DNA of 64,000 nucleotides from Arthrobacter sp. zg-Y1171 (GTDB taxonomy: Bacteria > Actinomycetota > Actinomycetes > Actinomycetales > Micrococcaceae), in the NCBI RefSeq assembly GCF_025244845.1, contig NZ_CP104264.1, positions 992,001 to 1,056,000 of the forward strand, read 5' to 3'. Positions 56,862 to 64,000 of the stretch are shown in pieces. A model generated the notes under the pieces. It did not search any database. It worked only from the letters and a program-made list of their open reading frames with translations, and had not been told where the DNA came from. The translations under genes and the position numbers were made by a program. The first letter of the stretch is position 1. The number at the start of each line of letters is the position of its first letter.

Positions 56862-59210
56862 CTACACGGGCGCCGTTTCGCGGCGCATCTTGTCTTCCGG
56901 GCCCGCAGTCTGCTGTGCGGCCGGTTCCACCTTGACCAGCACGGTCTTGGACACCGGGGTGTTGCTGCCCTCGGCAACGTGGTCCAGCGGTACCAGCACG
57001 TTGGCTTCCGGGTAGTACGCCGCTACGCAGCCCTTGGGCGTGGGGTAGGAGACCACCCGGAAATTGCGCAGGACACGCTCGGCGTCGTCGTGGTGGACAC
57101 CGTGGATGTCGATGTACTGGCCGTCCGCCAGGCCGAGTTCCTCGATGTCACCGGAGTTCATGAACAGCACGTGGCGGCCGCCCTTGATGCCGCGGTACCG
57201 GTCATTGTGCCCGTAGATGGTGGTATTCCACTGGTCATGGGAACGCATGCTCTGCAGCAGCAGGGTGCCTTCCGGCCGCTGGACCGCTTCCAGGTCATTG
57301 ACCGTCAGGACCGCCTTGCCGGTGGGGGTGTGGAAGGTCCGCGAATCCCGGGGGCCGTTGGGCAGGACAAACCCGCCCTCGTGGCGGATCCGCTCGTTGT
57401 AGTCTTCGCAGCCCTCCACTACCCGTGAGATGTGGTCCCGGATCAGGTCGTAGTCCTTTTCGTAGCCGGCCCAGTCGGCGTCGATCCGGTCTCCGATCAC
57501 CAGGGCACCAAGCCGGGCAACGAGCGCCGGTTCGGAGAGGAGGTTCTTCGAGACGGGTTCCACCCCGCCGTGCGAGGCGTGGACCACGCAGACCGTGTCC
57601 TCCACCGAAACGAACTGCCGGCCGGTTTCCTGGATGTCGATTTCGGTGCGGCCCAGCACCGGCAGGATCAGCGCTTCCTTGCCGGTGACGAGGTGGGAGC
57701 GGTTGAGCTTGATGGACATCTGCACGGTCATGTCCGTCTTTTGCATGGCGGCCTCGGCGAAGTGGGTGTCCGAGATGGCGGAGATCAGGTTGCCGCCCAG
57801 TGCCATGAAGAATTTGATCCGGCCGTCCTGCATCCGGAGGAAGGTTTCCACGGCGTCGGCGCCGTGCTCGCGCGGCGGGTCGAAGTTGAATTCCTTGCCG
57901 AGCGAGTCCAGGAAGGTCCCCGGCATCTGCTCCCAGATGCCCATGGTGCGGTCGCCCTGGACGTTGCTGTGCCCGCGGATAGGGGCGGCGCCGGCGCCGG
58001 GCTTGCCGATGTTGCCGCGCAGCAGCAGGAGGTTGATGATCTCCTTGATGGTGGCAACGCCCTTCTTCTGCTGGGTGATGCCCATGGCCCAAGTGATGAT
58101 CACCTTTTCGGCCCGAAGGTAGCGTTCGGCCAGTTCGTCGATTTCCTCGGCGCGCAGCCCGGTGGCTTCCAGCACTTCCTCGTCGTCCAGCAGCAGCAGA
58201 TGTTCCTTGAGGTCTGCCAGCCCCTCGCAGTGCTCCTCGAGGAATTCGTGGTCGAGGACGGTCCCCGGGTTCTTGTCCTCTGCCTCGAACACCCGCTTGG
58301 AAATTGCCTGAAGCAGGGCCATGTCCCCGCCGAGCCGGATCTGCAGGAACTGGTCCGCGAGTTCGGTGCCCTTTCCTGCGATGCCCCGGGCTTTCTGGGG
58401 GTTCTTGTAACGCTTCAGTCCGGCCTCGGGCAGCGGGTTCACGGCTACGATGTTGCCGCCGTTGCGCTTGCACAGTTCCAGTGCGGTGAGCATGCGCGGA
58501 TGGTTGGTGCCCGGGTTCTGGCCCATGAGGATGATCAGGTCGGCCTGGCCGAAATCGTCATAGGTCACCGTGGCCTTGCCGATTCCGATGGTCTGGCCCA
58601 TGGCCCAGCCCGAGGACTCGTGGCACATGTTGGAGCAGTCGGGCAGGTTGTTCGTGCCATAGGCGCGAACGAACAGCTGGTACAGGAAGGCCGCCTCGTT
58701 GGAGGTGCGCCCGCTGGTGTAGAACGCCGCTTCGTGCGGGGAATCCAGGGCCTTGAGCCGGTCAGCCACAATCCCCAGTGCTTCATCCCAGCTGACGGGC
58801 CGGTAATGGTCTTCACCAGCCGGCTTGTACAGGGGCTCGGTCAGCCTGCCCTGCATGCCCAACCAGTATTCCGAACGCCCGCGCAGGTCGGTGAGGCTGT
58901 GTTCGGCCCAGAAGTCCGAAGAAATAACCACCGGCGTGGCTTCCCAGGTGACGGCTTTGACGCCCTCTTCGCAGTATTCGAACGGGCTGCGGTCCTTCGG
59001 ATCGGGCCAGGCGCAGCTCGGGCAGTCGAACCCGTGCTTCTGGTTCATGCGGAAGGTGGTCCCCAAGGCGCGGGCGAGCCCCATGTGTTCAATCGCCGGC
59101 TTCATGGAGTGGTAGACGGCAGGAAGTCCCGCCGCCCACTCCTTCGGCTGTCCCTTGACCTCTATGTCGCTCTCGTTGACTTCTTTAACGCGGGGTTCTT
59201 TCCTGGCCAC
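56862..59210 (-). CDS. FdhF/YdeP-family molybdopterin oxidoreductase
   Basis: 782 residues, cytoplasmic, no Tat signal. Molybdopterin-oxidoreductase domain with TSGRTSNEAAFLYQLF, CSNMCHESSG, LIILMGQNPGTNHPRML, WAMGITQQKKGVATIKEIINLLLLRGNIGKPGAG and a C-terminal dinucleotide-binding domain (NDLEAVQRPEGTLLLQSMRSHDQWNT). Near the N-terminus only FDCPSCAWP (two Cys pairs at most) is present, in contrast to the four-Cys 4Fe-4S site of classical formate dehydrogenases, as is typical of the YdeP group. Formate oxidation or acid-resistance roles are possible; the substrate is not known. GTG 59210 has GAAGGGAAG upstream. Confidence 0.9.
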   Translation of the reverse strand: MARKEPRVKEVNESDIEVKGQPKEWAAGLPAVYHSMKPAIEHMGLARALGTTFRMNQKHGFDCPSCAWPDPKDRSPFEYCEEGVKAVTWEATPVVISSDFWAEHSLTDLRGRSEYWLGMQGRLTEPLYKPAGEDHYRPVSWDEALGIVADRLKALDSPHEAAFYTSGRTSNEAAFLYQLFVRAYGTNNLPDCSNMCHESSGWAMGQTIGIGKATVTYDDFGQADLIILMGQNPGTNHPRMLTALELCKRNGGNIVAVNPLPEAGLKRYKNPQKARGIAGKGTELADQFLQIRLGGDMALLQAISKRVFEAEDKNPGTVLDHEFLEEHCEGLADLKEHLLLLDDEEVLEATGLRAEEIDELAERYLRAEKVIITWAMGITQQKKGVATIKEIINLLLLRGNIGKPGAGAAPIRGHSNVQGDRTMGIWEQMPGTFLDSLGKEFNFDPPREHGADAVETFLRMQDGRIKFFMALGGNLISAISDTHFAEAAMQKTDMTVQMSIKLNRSHLVTGKEALILPVLGRTEIDIQETGRQFVSVEDTVCVVHASHGGVEPVSKNLLSEPALVARLGALVIGDRIDADWAGYEKDYDLIRDHISRVVEGCEDYNERIRHEGGFVLPNGPRDSRTFHTPTGKAVLTVNDLEAVQRPEGTLLLQSMRSHDQWNTTIYGHNDRYRGIKGGRHVLFMNSGDIEELGLADGQYIDIHGVHHDDAERVLRNFRVVSYPTPKGCVAAYYPEANVLVPLDHVAEGSNTPVSKTVLVKVEPAAQQTAGPEDKMRRETAPV

Positions 59211-59547
59211 GCCGCACTTCCCTTCATCGCGATGTCTGCCGCTAAGGCGGCGACTGCTTCTACCGCAGTTTATCTACCAACAGGCCTAGCAGTCCGGGCG
59301 CACCGCCGCAAGGACTGCTGCCGTCCTTGCGACGGCGGGCGCCTTCGGAATTGGTGGACGTTATCCGTGGGCACACACCACATGGGTAGTTCTGCCCATG
59401 TGTTTTCCTTGACCGGGTTGGTTTTGGTGGGTTTGATGGGGGTTACCGGCAAATGGAACGGGATTTACCTTTTTGGTGAATTCGTCCGGCTGCTCGGGGG
59501 AACAGTTCGGACGAGGGCGCCGTGGGGTGCCGAAAAGGTGGTTTGCC
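59211..59547 (+). promoter_or_regulatory. intergenic region with terminator, promoter and leader of the WXG100 operon
   Basis: 337 bases. A hairpin with T-tail ends at 59406. TTGACC (59409-59414) followed after 17 bases by TTTGAT (59432-59437) is a plausible promoter. The leader of about 100 bases contains an inverted repeat (TCGTCCG at 59482-59488 with CGGACGA at 59508-59514) before the ribosome binding site AAAAGGTGG. The stretch from 59415 to 59445 is unusually rich in G and T. Confidence 0.55.
59379..59406 (+). terminator. hairpin with T-tail ahead of WXG100 promoter
   Basis: CACATGGG (59379-59386) pairs with CCCATGTG (59395-59402), followed by TTTTCC. It would insulate the WXG100 promoter from upstream readthrough. 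Confidence 0.65.
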
Positions 59548-59883
59548 ATGAAGTTTGATATGGGTTCTTCGACCCTTGGGACGTTGACGCAGCAGACGAG
59601 TTCCTCCAATGAGGATCTGGGTCAGCTGGTGCGGAGCCTGATGGAGGCTGCGGCGCCGCTGGAGGGCAAGTTCAACGGTGCCGGCCGGGTGAAGTTTGAC
59701 GAGTTCAAGGCCCGCACGGACGAGGTTGCCAATGAGCTCAACAGCTCCCTCTCGGCGATCCTGATGGGTCAGTCGGAGATGGACCGGCACTTCCAGACCG
59801 GTGACCAGGAGGCTGCGGACAATGCGGCCCAGCAGCAGGGGTCGGCGTCGTTCGACTCTGCGCGTTTTGGTTCTTCGCGCTAG
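59548..59883 (+). CDS. WXG100-type small secreted protein, first of the pair
   Basis: 111 residues, predicted two long helices with a break at GKFNGAGRVKF, in the place of the WxG turn (Phe-Asn-Gly). No signal peptide, as expected for T7SS cargo. The C-terminal tail ENAAQQQGSASF-like segment is flexible. AAAAGGTGG seven bases before ATG 59548 supports the start, against an upstream in-frame GTG at 59473. It is paired with the next gene, sharing the pre-start sequence TTTGCCATG. Codons end in G/T far more than in neighbours, suggesting strong expression. Confidence 0.8.
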   Translation: MKFDMGSSTLGTLTQQTSSSNEDLGQLVRSLMEAAAPLEGKFNGAGRVKFDEFKARTDEVANELNSSLSAILMGQSEMDRHFQTGDQEAADNAAQQQGSASFDSARFGSSR

Positions 59884-59962
59884 TTCTTCTGTCCCTTTTC
59901 CTAGTTCTTCCTTAGTTCGGTTGCTTTCCGGCGCGTGGGTGCCGGTGTTGAAAGGATTTGCC

Positions 59963-60268
59963 ATGTCCCAGGATCGTTTGAGCTATGACACTGATACTTC
60001 CTCTGCGGTGCAGGGGGATATCCAGTCGATTGTTGCCCGGCTGGAGTCGTTGATCGGTGAGCGTGAGAAGGCTGTGAATGCGGCTATGTCGGATTTCCAG
60101 GCTGACGGTGTTTCGGAGGATTACCAGGCGGTGGAGAACCGTTTCCGGAATGCAGCGAATGAGACGCGGAACATTATTGCGTTGGTGAAGCAGACGCTGT
60201 CGCAGAATGATGAGACGGCTGCGGGTGCGGGTGCGCGGGCTAAGTCCGCCGTGCAGAACATCGGCTAA
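59963..60268 (+). CDS. WXG100-type small secreted protein, second of the pair
   Basis: 101 residues: MSQDRLSYDTDTSSAVQGDI, helix, a turn at FQADGVSEDY in the WxG position, a second helix (YQAVENRFRNAANETRNIIALVKQTL) and a polar tail. Size, two-helix layout and lack of a signal peptide fit an EsxA/EsxB-type partner for the preceding gene; the Trp of the classical motif is absent. GAAAGG before ATG 59963 supports the start. Separated by 79 bases from its partner and followed by a strong terminator; the two probably form a heterodimer secreted by the EccC/EccD machinery. Confidence 0.82.
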   Translation: MSQDRLSYDTDTSSAVQGDIQSIVARLESLIGEREKAVNAAMSDFQADGVSEDYQAVENRFRNAANETRNIIALVKQTLSQNDETAAGAGARAKSAVQNIG

Positions 60269-60285
60269 TCACTGATTGCACAACA

Positions 60286-60324
60286 CAACGGCGCCGGGCT
60301 GGATCCGGTGCCGTTGTTGTTTTA
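60286..60324 (+). terminator. rho-independent terminator of the WXG100 operon
   Basis: CAACGGCGCCGG (60286-60297) pairs with CCGGTGCCGTTG (60305-60316, one G-T), followed by TTGTTTTAA. It lies 17 bases after the stop of the second WXG100 gene. Confidence 0.9.
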
Positions 60325-60435
60325 ATGCGCACGCGTGCATAGCGGCCTTATCCGGGATTTGGATGTGTTCCGGCCCCTCGGCAGCCCTGAACTGCACCAC
60401 ATACACGGGTTTATCGTTATTCGGAAGATACGGGA

Positions 60436-60978
60436 ATGGAATGTGGAGAAGGGTGCAGGCGGTTGAATGAGGAAACTCCGGGACCCGAAGATGCAGGCCG
60501 CCGCGGAGCTTCCCGTCCCGTGTCCCAACCCCTACCGGAGACGCTTCCGAACGGTATGCTGCCGCCCGGTAAATACGCGGTGTGGAGGGGACGGTGGTAC
60601 CGGGCTGCGCGGCTGCGTAAGGGGTTCATCACTCTGTTCCATGAGGCGGCGCCGCCGGGACCGGAATGGACCTCCATTTCGGCGAGGGATGGACGAGGCG
60701 GGCACGCCTCGTGGACCCTGGAAATCGCCGATTATGAGGTGGACCGTTTTGTGAGGCTCGCCGTGACCGCGACGTGGCATGGCAACAAGATCGGCATCGC
60801 CAGGTATGCCGACGGCGTCGTTCACGCCTGGGTGGAACCGCACCCGGCCCAGGAACCGAAGATTGACCGGGGAGAAATTCCCGAGATTGTCCAGGTCGAT
60901 CGGATTGAGTATGTGGGCACCTTCCGGTGGGAGGATCTGGAAGACATCAGGATGGAAGAAAAGGACCTGATGCAGTAG
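60436..60978 (+). CDS. uncharacterised protein A of a paralogous pair
   Basis: Up to 180 residues; no signal peptide or membrane span. After a poorly structured N-terminus the conserved part begins at LPPGKYAVWRGRWYRAARL (about residue 42) and continues with PGPEWTSISARDGRG, YEVDRFVRLAVTATWHGNKIGIARYADGVVHAWVE and an acidic end. It is related to the next gene (WRG, PGxxWTSI, YEVDRFVRL-like, GIARYADG-like blocks). Start uncertain: ATG 60436, TTG 60463 or ATG 60558. Function unknown; location right after the T7SS substrates suggests an immunity or accessory role, without direct proof. Confidence 0.6.
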   Translation: MECGEGCRRLNEETPGPEDAGRRGASRPVSQPLPETLPNGMLPPGKYAVWRGRWYRAARLRKGFITLFHEAAPPGPEWTSISARDGRGGHASWTLEIADYEVDRFVRLAVTATWHGNKIGIARYADGVVHAWVEPHPAQEPKIDRGEIPEIVQVDRIEYVGTFRWEDLEDIRMEEKDLMQ

Positions 60979-61022
60979 GAAGTGTTTGTCGCTGTCTGAG
61001 GGCAGTTTTGATCGTCGGAAAC

Positions 61023-61042
61023 GGTTGTTTCTTAGAACAACC
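61023..61042. repeat. inverted repeat before paralog B
   Basis: GGTTGTT and AACAACC, seven perfect pairs around six bases, 45 bases after the stop of paralog A and 43 before paralog B. No T-tract follows; an operator is as likely as a transcript end. Confidence 0.4.
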
Positions 61043-61084
61043 AATTCCGGTAGTAATGGTTTGGCGGCGGTATATTTCCTGGCT

Positions 61085-61567
61085 ATGTGGAGTTCCAGCG
61101 GCACGAAATTGACCGGTTCGTACGGTACGTGGAGGGGGCAGGAAGTCGAGGTTGATTCGACGACGCCTTATGACAGAACGATCTTGCTTATTAAATATGG
61201 CGGAAACTCTCCAGGTGTGGGCTGGATGACGATTGACCATGGGGACCAGTTCCCCTCGCCCGGCGTCAGGCATTCGCTGAGGGTTCCATATGAGGAGGTT
61301 TCGAAGATTCACGCCGTGCGGGCAACTGGAGAGTTGAGCCCCAGGGGCGTCGTGACGATCCATGGTGAGGATCAGGGCGGAAACCTTGCTGTTATTACCA
61401 AGTTCACCACCGACCTTGGACTGAAGGAGCGGTTGCTGAAAGATCACGGGTTCCATACGTTTCATGACGAGCCCGTCACCCGGTCGGCGGTTTTCGGTTG
61501 GCTCCAAGCTGCCTTGGTCGGCAATATCAAGTCCGAACTCTCGTGGCGGAAAGACGACGACTTATGA
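61085..61567 (+). CDS. uncharacterised protein B of a paralogous pair
   Basis: 160 residues from ATG 61085. No Shine-Dalgarno, but TATATT at 61069-61074 lies nine bases upstream, so a leaderless transcript is likely. The sequence carries SYGTWRGQEVEVDS, PGVGWMTIDHGDQFPSPG, YEEVSKIHAVRATGELSPRGVVTIHGED and a C-terminal helix with LGLKERLLKDHGF. It aligns over most of its length with protein A, including spacing of the WRG and PGxxW blocks. The AT-richer upstream region differs from its surroundings. No family recognised; same possible roles as protein A. Confidence 0.6.
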   Translation: MWSSSGTKLTGSYGTWRGQEVEVDSTTPYDRTILLIKYGGNSPGVGWMTIDHGDQFPSPGVRHSLRVPYEEVSKIHAVRATGELSPRGVVTIHGEDQGGNLAVITKFTTDLGLKERLLKDHGFHTFHDEPVTRSAVFGWLQAALVGNIKSELSWRKDDDL

Positions 61568-61669
61568 TTCTGAAGCGGAACGGGATGCGGACAACGACAG
61601 CCCGGCCGGTCCGGCGTCGTAGTCCCGCACCGCTCCCGGAACCGGACGCGATACGGCAAGATTGGTTAG

Positions 61670-64000
<2,331 letters not shown>

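Noticed and set aside
59415..59445. G-rich stretch as a G-quadruplex
   Set aside because: G-runs are broken by T and loops are irregular; only two clean GGG runs before a GGGGG, so support is too weak.
57432..59558. 708-residue plus-strand open frame opposite the FdhF/YdeP gene
   Set aside because: Shadow of the oxidoreductase frame, running into the WXG100 leader.

Overview
The window is high-GC chromosomal DNA from an actinobacterium, most likely a member of the Micrococcaceae close to Arthrobacter. The evidence is the strong G/C third-position bias, frequent GTG/TTG starts, ATGA/GTGA stop-start overlaps, several probable leaderless genes, and family content: SCO4848-type membrane protein, DUF2505, acyl-CoA carboxylase with an epsilon subunit, LpdA-type quinone dehydrogenase, FdhF/YdeP oxidoreductase and an actinobacterial type VII secretion locus. 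I saw no rRNA or tRNA gene, no CRISPR array, no insertion sequence and no prophage.

Layout. 1-4.1 kb: end of a surface-anchored protein, a SipW-cognate-type exported protein, NhaA, a DUF2505/SCO4848 pair and a degenerate SodC-like lipoprotein. 4.3-9.2 kb: mfd, two small membrane proteins and deoC. 9.3-12.9 kb: a 47-residue exported peptide divergent from a TPR protein, followed by a STAS-like protein and a GGDEF-EAL protein, possibly a peptide-responsive c-di-GMP circuit. 12.9-16.1 kb: RibD/DHFR-like protein, PGM2-type phosphosugar mutase and purine nucleoside phosphorylase (nucleoside salvage together with deoC). 16.2-19.2 kb: NAD(P)H-quinone dehydrogenase and an MHS-family transporter. 19.3-30.5 kb: an acyl-CoA carboxylase/biotin neighbourhood (biotin carboxylase-BCCP, maf, accE-accD, birA) mixed with a DAACS symporter, a DUF885 protein, an AbiEi-like protein and a cluster of REP-like palindromes. 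30.6-32.3 kb: PH-domain protein and a class III nucleotidyl cyclase.

32.4-60.3 kb holds a type VII secretion (T7SS) locus. A plus-strand operon (32442-49513) encodes a 2031-residue Ig-like/Fn3 surface protein, MoxR ATPase, DUF58 protein, transglutaminase-like membrane protein lacking its catalytic Cys, PP2C phosphatase, FHA/zinc-ribbon protein, Ser/Thr kinase, FHA-HTH protein and RDD-FHA protein. It converges on a minus-strand operon (56313 to 49541) encoding a small membrane protein, EccD, a MinD-like ATPase and a three-ATPase-domain EccC. After an inserted formate-dehydrogenase-like module (DUF6457 and FdhF/YdeP), two WXG100-type small proteins (59548-60268) with their own promoter and terminator are the probable substrates, followed by two small paralogous proteins of unknown function. 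No recognisable EccB (full length), EccE or mycosin is present in the window.

61.7-64.0 kb: ligA, overlapped by the start of a probable inositol monophosphatase cut by the window end. Kinase, phosphatase and FHA genes suggest that secretion is under phospho-signalling control; the c-di-GMP and cAMP genes indicate further second-messenger regulation nearby.
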